Notes: generated by a model not told the origin, from the letters alone. 64,000 nucleotides of DNA from Bradyrhizobium sediminis (GCF_018736105.1 NZ_CP076135.1:2168001-2232000), one strand, 5' to 3'; positions 1 to 9,678 are shown, counted from the first letter of the stretch. Made by a program: numbers and translations.

Positions 1-116
1 AGGCAGTATTACTGACGCTTATGGATGTTTCGTCGTCGCGCGGTCCGGCATGAAAGTCTTGCGAACATGGTCGCAAGAGACTTCAGGTATGCCACCGATC
101 GAGAAACCGGAAGGCA

Positions 117-151
117 AAGAGCGCGCCCATCGGGCAGATGAGCGCGCTCTT
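117..151 (-). terminator. Rho-independent terminator of the oxlT-like gene
   Basis: A perfect 10-bp stem (GCGCGCTCTT pairing with AAGAGCGCGC) with a loop of about 15 bases lies 20 bases beyond the stop of the leftward antiporter gene. A weak T-containing tract follows on the minus strand. Bases 1-116 show no gene I can support. Confidence 0.6.
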
Positions 152-171
152 CGCAGTGGCGTTGCAGCCGG

Positions 172-1461
172 TCAGTTCGCCATCGCCCGGGCGACGACTT
201 TCCTGCGCCACGGCTTGAGGACGATGATCGCAAGCAGCGAGGCGAGGATATTCGCGCCGGCTGCGATCAGGAATACCCGGTCCCAGTTGCCGGAGGACTG
301 CTGCATGTAATTGGCGACAGGAACCAGCAGCGCTGCCGTGCCTTTGGCCGTATAGAGCAGCCCGGCATTGGTGGTCGCGAATTTCGCGCCGAACGTATCG
401 GTACAGGTCGACGGGAACAGCGAATAGATCTCGCCCCAGGCGAAGAACACCAGACCGGAGAGGATCACGAACCAGACGGGGTCGTGGCCCAGCATGTAAA
501 GCGCCCAGATGCCGACGCCTTCGATGCCGAACGCGACGAACATGGTGTTCTCGCGGCCGATCTGGTCGGAAACCCAGCCGAAGAACGGCCGCGTCAAACC
601 ATTGAGGACGCGGTCGATCGTCGCTGCGAACGTCACCGCGGTCATCGTCATTCCGATCAGCGTGACCGGGATGGCGTCGACCTTCCAGTCGACCGCGATC
701 GGCTTGAGATTGGCAGTGACCATCAATCCGCCCGCGCCGACGATCACGAACATGAAATACATCAGCCAGAAGATCGGCTGACGGATCACTTCCGTGGGCT
801 GGTAGTTACGCCGGCTCTGGATCACATTGGCGTTCTGGATGACGGCGGGGACCTGACCGGCCTTCGGTGCGAACATGATGAAGGCGAGGATCACGATGAT
901 GATGCCTTGCCCCAGACCGAAATAGAGGAAGGTATTCTGGAAGCCGGAATCCTTGATCATCGCCTGGATCGGCGCGACCGTCAGCGCTGAGCCCGCGCCG
1001 AACCCGGCCGCGGTGATCCCGGCGGCAAGGCCGCGCTTGTCGGGAAACCATTTCAGCGCATTGCCGACGCAGGTGCCATAGACGCCGCCGGCGCCGATGC
1101 CCGCGATGATCATGCCGAGATAGAAGCCGTTCAGCGAGGTGGCCTGCGCATTGATCGCCCAGCCGATGGCGCAGAGGATGCCGCCGATCAGGACCACGAG
1201 GCGCGGGCCGTATTTGTCGACGAACCAGCCCTCGATCGGCACCAGCCAGGTTTCGAACAGCACGAACAGGGTGAAGGCCCACTGGATCGAGGCGCGATCC
1301 CATCCGAATTTTTTCTGAATATCGGGGACGAAGAACGTCCAGCCGTATTGATAGTTGGCGATCATCACCATCGCGGCGACGCCGATGGCCAGCTGCGTCC
1401 ATCGATAGGCATCGCTGACGCGTGCAGTCGTGGGGACCGCTCCGTGAACCGTGTCTGTCAT
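172..1461 (-). CDS. oxlT: Oxalate/formate antiporter-like MFS transporter (OxlT/OFA family)
   Basis: A 429-residue major facilitator protein with about 12 hydrophobic segments in the inner membrane. The OFA hallmarks are visible: the YGWTFF segment near residue 40, the GxGxGxxYGTCVGNALKWFPD loop of the N-half near residues 120-140, and an RPFFGWVSD loop in the C-half. OFA members such as Oxalobacter OxlT exchange oxalate for formate, which fits the oxc and frc genes downstream of the same operator type. Two ATGs are adjacent. The second (1461) is better spaced from GGAGGG, so I chose it. The gene is monocistronic, with an operator copy at 1515-1531. The substrate is inferred from family and context and could be another small carboxylate. 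Confidence 0.85.
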   Translation of the reverse strand: MTDTVHGAVPTTARVSDAYRWTQLAIGVAAMVMIANYQYGWTFFVPDIQKKFGWDRASIQWAFTLFVLFETWLVPIEGWFVDKYGPRLVVLIGGILCAIGWAINAQATSLNGFYLGMIIAGIGAGGVYGTCVGNALKWFPDKRGLAAGITAAGFGAGSALTVAPIQAMIKDSGFQNTFLYFGLGQGIIIVILAFIMFAPKAGQVPAVIQNANVIQSRRNYQPTEVIRQPIFWLMYFMFVIVGAGGLMVTANLKPIAVDWKVDAIPVTLIGMTMTAVTFAATIDRVLNGLTRPFFGWVSDQIGRENTMFVAFGIEGVGIWALYMLGHDPVWFVILSGLVFFAWGEIYSLFPSTCTDTFGAKFATTNAGLLYTAKGTAALLVPVANYMQQSSGNWDRVFLIAAGANILASLLAIIVLKPWRRKVVARAMAN

Positions 1462-1514
1462 CATTTCCCTCCAAGCGCTGTTCTATCGAAGCCTGACAGC
1501 TAATCGACCGAGTG

Positions 1515-1531
1515 TGGTATATGATATGCCA
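1515..1531. promoter_or_regulatory. Predicted GntR operator upstream of oxlT-like gene (copy 1 of 5)
   Basis: A 17-bp palindrome TGGTAT-N5-ATGCCA. On the minus strand the -35-like hexamer TTGTCT (1534-1539) ends two bases before it, so the palindrome occupies the promoter spacer. The same motif precedes the tctCBA operon, the 45-codon gene, the gntR gene and the NDP-forming synthetase. I infer it is the binding site of the regulator encoded at 8893-9621. Confidence 0.75.
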
Positions 1532-1591
1532 GTAGACAAGAGAAATTTTGACAGTTTGCCGCAGGAGGTGGAAAAAAGCGCGCGGCGGAAA

Positions 1592-1613
1592 GCCGGCCTC
1601 AGGCGAGGCCGGC
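1592..1613 (-). terminator. Terminator after the first tctCBA operon
   Basis: A 9-bp GC-rich stem (GCCGGCCTC / GAGGCCGGC) with a 4-base loop lies about 80 bases beyond the tctA stop. On the minus strand only a short T tract follows, so it may be a weak or factor-assisted terminator. Confidence 0.55.
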
Positions 1614-1691
1614 CGAAGCTGTTCGCAGTCGCTGGCATTTCTGCGGCGCAGCAAGCCACAGATTTTACGGGGAAATAGGGCGCAGATCGGA

Positions 1692-3191
1692 TCAGGCGGC
1701 GGCGGTTCGCAGACGGCTATAGCCTTGCTGGATCGCCGACCAGAACAGCGCGATCAATCCGAGGACCATGATCGTGCTGACCAGCGCATTCGAAAAGAAC
1801 ACGCCAAGCGAGCCCTGGGATCCCAGCAGCGACTGCCGGAACGCCTCCTCGGCCTTGTCGCCGAGCACGATCGCCAGCACCAGCGGGGCGAGGGGATAAT
1901 TGCACTTCTTGAGCAGATATCCGACGACGCCGAACACCAGCATCAGGATCACGTCGAACGTGCTGCTGTGAACCGAATAGGCGCCGATCGCGCACAGCAC
2001 CAGGATGAGCGGCGCGATGATGCTGAACGGCACGCGCAGGATGGCCGCGAAGATCGGCACACAGGTCAGCACGACGATGAGGCCCATGAGATTGCCGAGA
2101 TACATCGAGGCGATCAGGCCCCAGACAAATTCCTTCTGCTCGACGAACAGCATCGGACCGGGCTGCAGGCCCCAGATCAACAGGCCGCCGAGAAGAACGG
2201 CGGCCGTCGGCGAGCCGGGCACGCCAAGCGACAGCATCGGCAGCAATGCGGCGGTGCCGGCGGCATGCGCCGCGGTCTCCGGCGCAATCACGCCTTCGAT
2301 CTCGCCCTTGCCGAAATTGTGGCCGTTCTTGGCGACCCGCTTGGCGATGCCGTAACTCATGAACGAGGCGGGTGTTGCGCCTGCCGGCGTGACGCCCATC
2401 CAGCAGCCGATGATGCAGGAGCGCAGCGAGGTCATCCAGTACTTGGGCAGTCCCTTCCAGGTGCGCAGCACGACCCGCAAATCGATCTTGGCGTTGCCGC
2501 CGCGGAAGTTCAGTCCTTCTTCCATGGTCAGAAGGATTTCACCGATCCCGAACAGGCCGATGACGGCGATCAGGAAATCGAAGCCGTTGAGCAGTTCGGT
2601 GAACCCGAAGGTCAGGCGCAATTGTCCGGTGATGGAGTCCAGTCCGACGGCCGCAAGTGCAAAGCCCATCATCATCGCCGCGATGGTCTTGAACGGTGGC
2701 TCCTTGCTCAGGCCGACGAAACTGCAGAATGCCAGGAAATACACCGCGAATTTCTCCGCCGGACCGAATTGCAGCGCGAAGCTTGCGACCAGCGGGGCGA
2801 CCAGCGTGATCATGATGACGGCGAACAGCGCACCGACGAACGAGGAGGTAAAGGCTGCCGTCAGGGCTTCTCCGGCCTTGCCTTGCTGCGCCATCGGGTA
2901 GCCGTCGAATGTCGTCGCCACTGACCACGGCTCACCCGGTATGTTGAACAGAATCGAGGTGATCGCGCCGCCGAACAACGCGCCCCAATAGATGCAGGAC
3001 AGCATGATGATGGCCGAGGTCGGCGGCATGCTGAAGGTCAGAGGCAGCAGGATCGCAACGCCGTTGGCGCCGCCGAGGCCCGGCAGCACGCCGATGATGA
3101 CGCCGAGCACGATGCCCAGCACCATCACCATGATGTTGAAGGGCTGCAGGGCCACGGCGAAGCCGTGAAAAAGATTGACGATTTCTTCCAT
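1692..3191 (-). CDS. tctA: Tripartite tricarboxylate transporter, large permease TctA
   Basis: A 499-residue, highly hydrophobic protein of the normal TctA length. It has the family signatures GxLPGLGGANGVAILLP near residues 35-52, YWGALFGGAITSILFNIPGEP near residues 68-90, and SLGVPGSPTAAVLLGGL in the C-half. TctA forms the main membrane channel of the three-part carboxylate uptake system with TctB and a periplasmic TctC receptor. It is the last gene of a leftward tctC-tctB-tctA operon whose promoter region carries the oxalate-type operator at 5151-5167. The substrate is unknown. Shared control with oxlT, oxc and frc suggests oxalate or a related small dicarboxylate. Confidence 0.93.
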   Translation of the reverse strand: MEEIVNLFHGFAVALQPFNIMVMVLGIVLGVIIGVLPGLGGANGVAILLPLTFSMPPTSAIIMLSCIYWGALFGGAITSILFNIPGEPWSVATTFDGYPMAQQGKAGEALTAAFTSSFVGALFAVIMITLVAPLVASFALQFGPAEKFAVYFLAFCSFVGLSKEPPFKTIAAMMMGFALAAVGLDSITGQLRLTFGFTELLNGFDFLIAVIGLFGIGEILLTMEEGLNFRGGNAKIDLRVVLRTWKGLPKYWMTSLRSCIIGCWMGVTPAGATPASFMSYGIAKRVAKNGHNFGKGEIEGVIAPETAAHAAGTAALLPMLSLGVPGSPTAAVLLGGLLIWGLQPGPMLFVEQKEFVWGLIASMYLGNLMGLIVVLTCVPIFAAILRVPFSIIAPLILVLCAIGAYSVHSSTFDVILMLVFGVVGYLLKKCNYPLAPLVLAIVLGDKAEEAFRQSLLGSQGSLGVFFSNALVSTIMVLGLIALFWSAIQQGYSRLRTAAA

Positions 3192-3231
3192 GCTTTAAGT
3201 CCTGCAACCGTGAGCTGACAACGCAATGACC

Positions 3232-3729
3232 CTAGAGGCCGAACCATTCCTCGAGGGGGCCTTTGGGAAGCGGCACCAAGAACCAGCGTTCGAAAATGAA
3301 GTAGGTGACGATCGGCATGCCGAACGCCACGGCGAGCACCGTCAGCCAGCTGTATTTGCCGAGCCATCGCATGAACCAGCCGATGAAGACGATCGATGCG
3401 ACGTACAGACCGGTAAACGGCATCGCGCCGACATAGATCGCGGTGGGCATGACGACGCTCATGACCTGACGAAGCTGGCCCCACTCCGCGAACAGCCCGT
3501 CATCCCTGTCACGCAGCACGTGCAAGAGGTTCACCGCACTGGAAGCGATGATGATGATCCCGACGTAGAACGGAAAGAATCCGGCGCGCGGGCCCTCGGC
3601 GCCCCAGTTGATGCCGGCCTTCAGGCTGCCGGCGATCACGATCGCTCCGAAGATCCCGATCAGCAGCGCGATGCCGGCTTCTACGGTCTTGTGCTTCGGG
3701 CCTGCAGCGTCTGAATTATTCGTCGTCAT
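3232..3729 (-). CDS. tctB: Tripartite tricarboxylate transporter, small permease TctB
   Basis: A 165-residue membrane protein with four predicted hydrophobic segments: residues 16-38, a segment containing FFPFYVGIIIIASSAVNLL, and two near the C-terminus. The length and GFFPFYVG motif fit TctB. It partners TctA (next gene, 40-base gap) and TctC (previous gene, 82-base gap). GGAG sits ahead of the chosen ATG. Confidence 0.85.
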   Translation of the reverse strand: MTTNNSDAAGPKHKTVEAGIALLIGIFGAIVIAGSLKAGINWGAEGPRAGFFPFYVGIIIIASSAVNLLHVLRDRDDGLFAEWGQLRQVMSVVMPTAIYVGAMPFTGLYVASIVFIGWFMRWLGKYSWLTVLAVAFGMPIVTYFIFERWFLVPLPKGPLEEWFGL

Positions 3730-3811
3730 GGAAACTCCATGCGTAATCGCAGCTTCGGATTCGCAGCCGACTCTGCGTCACGCGTTCGTCAGCATTCCCG
3801 GGTGGGTTGGA

Positions 3812-4816
3812 TCAATTTCCCGTAGCGAGGAAACCGGCCGCCTTCATGAGAGATTCGTGGCGCTTTTCCTCTCCCTCCACCCACTTGGCATAGTCGGCCC
3901 CGGTCATGAAGGTCGTATTGAAGGCGCCGCTTTTCATGAAGTCCTGCCATTCCGGAGTGGCGCGCACCTTCTTGAACAGATCGATGTAGTAGTCGACCTG
4001 GTCCTTGGTGGCCTTGGGTGACATGAAGATGCCGCGCAGCATCAGATATTCCATATCGAGGCCCTGCGATTTGCAGGTCGGAATATCCTTCCAGGCTTTG
4101 CCGTCCGCGATCTGCTCGTCATAGGCCATGGGCTTGCCGTCGAACACGCAGAGCGGACGAAGCTTGCCGCCGCGCCACTGCGCCACGGCCTCGATCGGAT
4201 TGTTCACGGACGAATCGACATGGTTGCCGACGAGCTGAACGGCGACTTCGCCGCCGCCCTTGTAGGGAATGTAGGTGAACTTGGTGCCGGTTGCCTTCTC
4301 GACGGCGACCGTGATGATCTGGTCTTCCTGCTTCGATCCGGTGCCGCCCATCTTGATGGAGCCGGACGGCGCCTTCTTGAGGGTGTCGACGTAATCCTTG
4401 ACGTCCTTGTACGGCTTATCGGCATTGACCCAGAGTACGAATTCGTCGAGCGCCAGCATGGCGACCGGGGTGAGGTCCTTCCAGTTGAAGGGAATTCCGG
4501 TTGCGAGCGGTGTGGTGAAAAGATTCGAGAGGGTGATGATGATCTTGTGCGGGTTGCCCGCCGATCCCTTGACGTCGAGAAAGCCTTCGCCCCCGGCGCC
4601 GCCGGATTTGTTGATGACGACCAGCGGCTGCTTCATCAGGCCATGCTTGGTGACGATACCCTGGATCGTGCGCGCCATCTGATCGGCGCCGCCGCCGGTG
4701 CCGGCGGGTACGATGAATTCAACCGGGCGAACCGGTTCCCAGGCGGCAGACGCAATGCCGCTCGTGCAGAAAGCAGCGACCGTAGCCAGCGCAACACGCA
4801 AAACAGAACGTTTCAT
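3812..4816 (-). CDS. tctC: Periplasmic carboxylate receptor TctC (Bug family)
   Basis: A 334-residue extracytoplasmic binding protein. The ATG at 4816 gives a clear signal peptide (MKRSVLRVALATVAAFCTS..., cleavage near ASA-AWEP) and has GGGAGAGAG upstream, so the longer in-frame extension to 4921 is not used. The mature protein has the Bug ligand-loop motifs VEFIVPAGTGGGADQMART and TFIPYKGGG-like (TYIPYKGGGEV). It captures a carboxylate for TctBA. It opens the tctCBA operon and is preceded by a 330-base leader containing the operator at 5151-5167. Confidence 0.9.
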   Translation of the reverse strand: MKRSVLRVALATVAAFCTSGIASAAWEPVRPVEFIVPAGTGGGADQMARTIQGIVTKHGLMKQPLVVINKSGGAGGEGFLDVKGSAGNPHKIIITLSNLFTTPLATGIPFNWKDLTPVAMLALDEFVLWVNADKPYKDVKDYVDTLKKAPSGSIKMGGTGSKQEDQIITVAVEKATGTKFTYIPYKGGGEVAVQLVGNHVDSSVNNPIEAVAQWRGGKLRPLCVFDGKPMAYDEQIADGKAWKDIPTCKSQGLDMEYLMLRGIFMSPKATKDQVDYYIDLFKKVRATPEWQDFMKSGAFNTTFMTGADYAKWVEGEEKRHESLMKAAGFLATGN

Positions 4817-5150
4817 TTTGTCTCTCTCCCAATGTGTTCGAGCGCGCCGGTCTATGCCGGCTTTGCCGTCAACTGATCCCGAGTAGCGTTTCGGCCCTCG
4901 TCCCGGTCGATCGTCTCGCAAGGATTGTCGCTGCGAGACGGTTGCCAGTTAGAATTGTATGAGGGACGCTCCAGCGTGGCATCCGCTTCTTTTGGATTAC
5001 CTGAGTTTTGAAACGGAACAAATGGGACGGTACGACAAATGGTCATACCTGCCGCCGGATCGCTTTGGCTGTCTCGCGGACCAGCCCTGCTGCATCAACT
5101 CCCCCGTCATTGCGCTTCTGTTCTTGGTTTGGCGCTAACGAACCGCATAT

Positions 5151-5167
5151 TGGTATGCGATATGCCA
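5151..5167. promoter_or_regulatory. Predicted GntR operator and promoter of tctCBA (copy 2 of 5)
   Basis: The palindrome TGGTAT-N5-ATGCCA lies in the 17-base spacer of a leftward promoter: TTGCAC (5170-5175) and CAATAT (5147-5152). It sits about 330 bases upstream of tctC and downstream of the terminator of the 45-codon gene. That makes tctCBA a separate transcription unit under the same predicted regulator. The rest of 4817-5363 shows no other coding sequence. Confidence 0.75.
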
Positions 5168-5250
5168 GAGTGCAAACGATTACTCCCGTGGGATCGAGGG
5201 TAGGCCAATTTGTCGCAGGCGTTGCGTCCCACCTTGCTCAGAACTTCGGC

Positions 5251-5278
5251 AAAAAAAATGGCCCCGAAGTCGGGGCCA
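5251..5278 (-). terminator. Strong rho-independent terminator of the 45-codon gene
   Basis: A perfect 9-bp stem TGGCCCCGA / TCGGGGCCA with a 2-base loop is followed on the minus strand by eight T residues. It ends the leftward transcript of the gene at 5364-5501 and insulates it from tctCBA. Confidence 0.85.
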
Positions 5279-5363
5279 TAAGTCTGGGAGGAAACGCGAA
5301 GTCAGGGAGCCAATGCTGATCCGGGCGAACTAGCGGCTTGCCCGAATGGCTCAGATAAGTGCC

Positions 5364-5501
5364 TCAGAGCCCGAAATAGGGCAGATCGTTATTGCGGATC
5401 GAGGTGCGGGCGCTGGTCATCAGCAGCCGGTCGATCGCGGCGATCAGGCGGCCGAACAGGCCGTTGGAAGGCACAAATCCGATGGAAGCAGTCTTGGACA
5501 T
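5364..5501 (-). CDS. Small protein of 45 residues in the oxalate regulon, function unknown
   Basis: An ATG with AAGGGGAC seven bases upstream opens a 45-residue frame ending in TGA. The peptide starts MSKTASIGFV, has an amphipathic stretch (GLFGRLIAAIDRLLM, residues 14-28) and ends in NNDLPYFGL. There is no signal peptide and no full membrane span. It has its own predicted promoter (TTGTTC-N17-TAAATT) with an operator copy in the spacer, and its own strong terminator, so it is a dedicated monocistronic unit. I do not recognise a family. A membrane-associated or enzyme-partner microprotein tied to oxalate use is speculation. Confidence 0.7.
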   Translation of the reverse strand: MSKTASIGFVPSNGLFGRLIAAIDRLLMTSARTSIRNNDLPYFGL

Positions 5502-5557
5502 TGTCGTCCCCTTTCTTGAAGTGCAGCGCGGCGCCGCATCAAATCCGAGAACAATTT

Positions 5558-5574
5558 ATGTATACCAAATACCA
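5558..5574. promoter_or_regulatory. Predicted GntR operator of the 45-codon gene (copy 3 of 5)
   Basis: One half-site is intact (ATACCA) and the other is weaker (ATGTAT), with the same ACCAA core as copies 4 and 5. On the minus strand it lies between TTGTTC (5576-5581) and TAAATT (5553-5558), about 57 bases ahead of the ATG at 5501. Confidence 0.65.
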
Positions 5575-5652
5575 GGAACAACTGGTTTGTTTGCATGGCA
5601 GCATTTCGATCACCGCAGTGCAGCAAGCGACCGATCTGCCACCCAAATGACG

Positions 5653-5683
5653 AAAAAGGCCGCCGGATTGACCGGCGGCCTTT
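5653..5683 (-). terminator. Terminator of the gntR-oxc-frc operon
   Basis: A 9-bp stem GGCCGCCGG / CCGGCGGCC with a 5-base loop, flanked by AAAAA on one side and TTT on the other, lies 27 bases past the frc stop. On the minus strand it ends in a run of five T residues. Confidence 0.8.
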
Positions 5684-5709
5684 GAAATATGCCCGCTTGG
5701 GGCGTTTGC

Positions 5710-6987
5710 CTATTCGGCGGCCTGCTTGCGCGGCGGATCGAGCGCGCCGGAATTGTGGATCTCGGCGACCTGGTGATCGCTGAAGCCGAGCACCTGCCGC
5801 AGAACCTCGTCGGTGTGCTCGCCGAGCAGCGGCGAACGGGTCACCTCGCTCGGGCTGTCGGACAATTTGATGGGATTGCCGACCGAGATGTACTTGCCGC
5901 GGGTGGGATGATCGACCTCGACCACGGTGCCGGTCGCGCGCAGCGACTGGTCCTCCATGATTTCCTTCATCGACAGGATTGGGCCGCAGGGGATGTCGTC
6001 CTTGTTGAGGATCTCCATCGCCTCGAACTTGGTCTTGGTCATGGTCCATTGTTCGATGCGCGCGAAGATTTCGTTCAGCCGCGACAGCCGGGCCGCCGGC
6101 TTGGCGTAATCGGGATGGGTCTTCCAGCCGGGTTCGTCGATCACGTCGCAGATCTTCTCCCAGACCGGCGCCTGGGTGATGAAGTAGATGTAGGCGTTGG
6201 GATCGGTCTCCGAGCCCTTGCACCTCAGAATCCGGCCGGGCTGACCGCCGCCGGAATCGTTGCCGGCGCGCGGCACCGCGTCGCCGAACGGGATCCCTTC
6301 GCCGTACTGGCTGTATTCCTTGAGCGGGCCGTGAGCGAGGCGCTGCTGGTCGCGCAATTTGACGCGGGCGAGGTTGAGAACGCCGTCCTGCATCGCGGCG
6401 GTGACCTTCTGTCCCTTGCCGGTCATCGTGCGCTGATAGAGCGCGGTGACGATGCCGAGCGCCAGGTGCAGGCCGGTGCCGCTGTCGCCGATCTGGGCGC
6501 CGGTGACGAGCGGCAGTCCGTCGCGGAAACCGGTGGTCGAGGCCGCGCCGCCGGTGCATTGCGCGACGTTCTCATAGACCTTGCAGTCTTCGTAGGGGCC
6601 GGGGCCGAAGCCCTTGATCGAGGCCACGATCATCTTCGGGTTGATGGCGTGAATCTGCTCCCACGGAAATCCCATGCGATCAAGCACGCCGGGACCGAAA
6701 TTTTCCACCAGCACGTCGCAGTTCTTGATCAGCGCGGTGAGGACTTCCTTGCCCTTCGGGTTCTTGGTGTCGAGCGTGATCGAACGCTTGTTGTGGTTGA
6801 GCATGGTGAAATACAGGCTGTCGACATTCGGGATGTCCTGCAATTGACCGCGGGTGATGTCGCCGACGCCCGGGCGCTCGACCTTGATCACGTCGGCGCC
6901 GAACCAGGCCAGCAATTGCGTGCAGGTGGGCCCTGACTGGACGTGGGTGAAATCGAGAATGCGAACGCCCTTCAGCGCCTTTGTCAT
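5710..6987 (-). CDS. frc: Formyl-CoA:oxalate CoA-transferase (class III CoA-transferase)
   Basis: A 425-residue protein that matches formyl-CoA transferase in length (428 in Oxalobacter). It would move CoA from formyl-CoA to oxalate, producing the oxalyl-CoA used by the decarboxylase encoded just upstream. The catalytic aspartate of class III transferases is present as D168 in IGDSGTG, which corresponds to Asp169 of the Oxalobacter enzyme. The N-terminal [13 protein letters not shown] and VENFGPG motifs are also typical. GGAGC precedes the ATG. It is the last gene of the gntR-oxc-frc operon and is followed by a terminator. Confidence 0.93.
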   Translation of the reverse strand: MTKALKGVRILDFTHVQSGPTCTQLLAWFGADVIKVERPGVGDITRGQLQDIPNVDSLYFTMLNHNKRSITLDTKNPKGKEVLTALIKNCDVLVENFGPGVLDRMGFPWEQIHAINPKMIVASIKGFGPGPYEDCKVYENVAQCTGGAASTTGFRDGLPLVTGAQIGDSGTGLHLALGIVTALYQRTMTGKGQKVTAAMQDGVLNLARVKLRDQQRLAHGPLKEYSQYGEGIPFGDAVPRAGNDSGGGQPGRILRCKGSETDPNAYIYFITQAPVWEKICDVIDEPGWKTHPDYAKPAARLSRLNEIFARIEQWTMTKTKFEAMEILNKDDIPCGPILSMKEIMEDQSLRATGTVVEVDHPTRGKYISVGNPIKLSDSPSEVTRSPLLGEHTDEVLRQVLGFSDHQVAEIHNSGALDPPRKQAAE

Positions 6988-7076
6988 CGTCTTTGCTCCG
7001 TATCGTGTCTGCTCCTGCGCGAGCGCAGGAAGGAATGGGGGCGGGGCCGCTTGCCGGTCCCGCCGGGTATGGCCGG

Positions 7077-8813
7077 TTATTTCTTCTTCAGCTTGCTCTG
7101 CGGATTGAGGTTGCCGATGCGGCCGCTCTCGCTGCCGGCGGCGGGATCGAGCACGGCATTGATCAGGGTCGGCTTGCCGGAATTCATCGCCGCGTCGACC
7201 GCCCGCTTCAGCTCGTCCGGCGAGGTCGCGTTGACGCCGACGCCGCCGAAGGCTTCCATCATCTTGTCGTAGCGCGAGCCCTTGACGAACACGGTGGGCG
7301 CCACGTCGGCACCGCCGGTCGGATTGACGTCGGTGCCGCGATAGATGCCGTTATTGTTGAAGATCACGACGCAGACCGGCAGGTTGTAGCGGCAGATCGT
7401 CTCCACTTCCATGCCGGAGAAACCGAACGCGCTGTCGCCCTCGACGGCGAGCACCGGCTTGCCGGTCTCGATGGCGGCTGCGATCGCAAAGCCCATGCCG
7501 ATGCCCATTACGCCCCAGGTGCCGACGTCGAGGCGCTTGCGCGGCTGATACATGTCGATGATGCCGCGCGCGAGATCGAGCGTGTTGGCGCCTTCGTTGA
7601 CCAGGATGGCATCCGGCCGTTCCTTGATGACGCTGCGCAGCGCGCCGAGCGCGCCGTGATAGTCCATCGGCGAGTTGTTGTTCATCAGCCGCGGCGCCAT
7701 CTTGGCGACGTTGTCGTCGCGCTTTGCCCTTACCGCGCCGGTCCAGTCGGAGGGCGGCGCCGGCCACTTGCCGTCAATGCCGGCGAGCAGGGCGGCAACG
7801 CAGGATCCGATGTCGCCGACCACGGGGGCGACGATCTCGACGTTGGAGTCCATTTCCCTGGGCTCGATGTCGATCTGGATGAACTTCTTCGGTGCTTCGC
7901 CCCAGGTCTTGCCCTTGCCATGCGACAGCAGCCAGTTGAGCCGGGCGCCGATCAGCATCACGACGTCGGCGTCCTTGAGCACGGTCGAGCGCGCCGCGCC
8001 TGCGCATTGCGGATGGGTATCGGGCAAGAGACCCTTGGCCATGCTCATCGGCAGGAACGGAATGCCGCTCTTCTCGACCAGCGCGCGAATGTCGTCGTCG
8101 GCCTGCGCATAGGCCGCGCCCTTGCCGAGGATGATCAGCGGACGCCTGGCGCTCTTCAACACGTCGAGCGCGCGCTTGACCGCGGCGGGAGCCGGAATTT
8201 GCGCAGGCGCCGCGTCGATCACCTTGACCAGCGACCTGGTGCCGGCTTCGGCGTCCATCACCTGGGAGAACAGCTTGCCCGGTAAATCGAGATAGACGCC
8301 GCCCGGACGTCCCGACACCGCCGCGCGGATCGCGCGCGCCAGCCCGATGCCGATGTCGGCGGCATGCAGCACGCGGAACGCCGCCTTGCACAGCGGCTTG
8401 GCGATCGCGAGCTGATCCATCTCCTCGTAGTCGCCCTGCTGCAGGTCGACGATCTCGCGCTCGGACGAGCCCGAGATCAGAATCATCGGGAAGCAGTTGG
8501 TGGTGGCGTTGGCCAGCGCCGTCAGGCCGTTGAGAAAGCCGGGCGCCGAAACCGTCAGGCAGACGCCGGGTTTCTTGGTCAGGAAGCCGGCGATGGCCGC
8601 GGCATTGCCGGCGTTCTGCTCGTGGCGGAACGAGATGACGCGAATGCCGGCGGCTTGCGCCATGCGGCCGAGATCGGTGATCGGAATCCCCGGAACGCCG
8701 TAGATGGTGTTGATGCCGTTGAGTTTCAGCGCGTCGATGACGAGATGAAAGCCATCCGTCAGTTCACGTTCGTCGGCTGCGTTGGCATCGATGGTCTGCA
8801 CTACTGCGGACAT
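7077..8813 (-). CDS. oxc: Oxalyl-CoA decarboxylase
   Basis: A 578-residue thiamine-diphosphate enzyme converting oxalyl-CoA to formyl-CoA and CO2. The PYR-domain catalytic glutamate is E65 in FRHEQNAGN. The ThDP/Mg motif [11 protein letters not shown]...NNNGIYRG lies near residues 457-490, and a central cofactor domain lies between. The ATG at 8813 is preceded by AGGGAGAAG and gives the normal family length, so the 40-codon upstream extension is rejected. It is flanked by gntR (80-base gap) and frc (90-base gap) in one operon. Together the pair runs a catalytic oxalate-to-formate cycle. Confidence 0.95.
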   Translation of the reverse strand: MSAVVQTIDANAADERELTDGFHLVIDALKLNGINTIYGVPGIPITDLGRMAQAAGIRVISFRHEQNAGNAAAIAGFLTKKPGVCLTVSAPGFLNGLTALANATTNCFPMILISGSSEREIVDLQQGDYEEMDQLAIAKPLCKAAFRVLHAADIGIGLARAIRAAVSGRPGGVYLDLPGKLFSQVMDAEAGTRSLVKVIDAAPAQIPAPAAVKRALDVLKSARRPLIILGKGAAYAQADDDIRALVEKSGIPFLPMSMAKGLLPDTHPQCAGAARSTVLKDADVVMLIGARLNWLLSHGKGKTWGEAPKKFIQIDIEPREMDSNVEIVAPVVGDIGSCVAALLAGIDGKWPAPPSDWTGAVRAKRDDNVAKMAPRLMNNNSPMDYHGALGALRSVIKERPDAILVNEGANTLDLARGIIDMYQPRKRLDVGTWGVMGIGMGFAIAAAIETGKPVLAVEGDSAFGFSGMEVETICRYNLPVCVVIFNNNGIYRGTDVNPTGGADVAPTVFVKGSRYDKMMEAFGGVGVNATSPDELKRAVDAAMNSGKPTLINAVLDPAAGSESGRIGNLNPQSKLKKK

Positions 8814-8892
8814 TCCGCTTCTCCCTGTCGTTTCTTGGTTTGGACGAGTCTTTGCCTCATCCAGCTGGTCCAAAATAAAAAGCCGTCCTTCG

Positions 8893-9621
8893 CTAAAACA
8901 GCTCCTGGCCGTGCGCTTCGACATAGGCGGCAAGGCCGAGCGTGTGATCGCGCGCGCGCTTTTCCGCCAATTCGGTGTCGCGCTCCTCGAGCGCTTCGAT
9001 GATCGCCATGTGTTCGGGCAACGAGGTTGCGGTGCGGTCCGTTCGCCCGATGGTCAGTTGCCGGTAGCCGCGCACGTGCAGCAGTATATCGTTGGTCATA
9101 TCGACCAGCGTCGGCGACTCCGAGAGTGAGATCAGCGCCTGGTGAAAGGCGATGTTGGCCTTGGAATATTCCTCGACGTGATCCTGCGGCAGGCGATCCT
9201 TGCCGAAATTCCTGAAGAAGTCGCGCAGCGCGGAAATGTCCTTCTTGCGCGCGGTCGTCGTGATCAGCCGCGCCGCCATGCTCTCGAGCGCGGCCCAGGC
9301 GCGAATCATGTCGACGATCTCGCTCTTGGTACGGCGCACGACGATGATGCCGCGGCGTGGCACGGTCTTGACGAAGCCGTCCTGCTCCAGCATCGCGATT
9401 GCTTCGCGGATCGGGGTGCGGCTGACGCCGAGACGTTCGGACAGCGCGCGCTCGTCGAGCATCACCGGCTCGGGCGTCGCGTAGATGTCCATCTTGAGGA
9501 TCGCCTCCTTCAACGCCTCATAGGCCTTGTTCTTGAAGCTGGTCTCCGGCGCAATGCGGACGATCGCGATTTCTGCCTCAGCCATGGGGGGCGGCGCCTT
9601 GGTTGGTTTCCGTGTGGGCAC
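8893..9621 (-). CDS. GntR/FadR-type regulator, predicted oxalate-regulon repressor
   Basis: A 242-residue regulator. The winged HTH lies at about residues 30-100 ([30 protein letters not shown], then the PRRGIIV wing). A helical FCD ligand-binding domain at about 105-235 carries the expected Asp/His metal-site residues (for example NIAFHQAL and LPEHMAII). FCD regulators usually sense organic acids. The gene heads the gntR-oxc-frc operon, and its own promoter region carries the palindrome at 9679-9695, which implies autoregulation. The effector is unknown. Oxalate, oxalyl-CoA or formyl-CoA are plausible. Confidence 0.88.
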   Translation of the reverse strand: MPTRKPTKAPPPMAEAEIAIVRIAPETSFKNKAYEALKEAILKMDIYATPEPVMLDERALSERLGVSRTPIREAIAMLEQDGFVKTVPRRGIIVVRRTKSEIVDMIRAWAALESMAARLITTTARKKDISALRDFFRNFGKDRLPQDHVEEYSKANIAFHQALISLSESPTLVDMTNDILLHVRGYRQLTIGRTDRTATSLPEHMAIIEALEERDTELAEKRARDHTLGLAAYVEAHGQELF

Positions 9622-9678
9622 GACTGGTCTCCTCCGTTGGGGAGACGCCTTTTAACAGAAGATTACCAAGAGAGTTTT

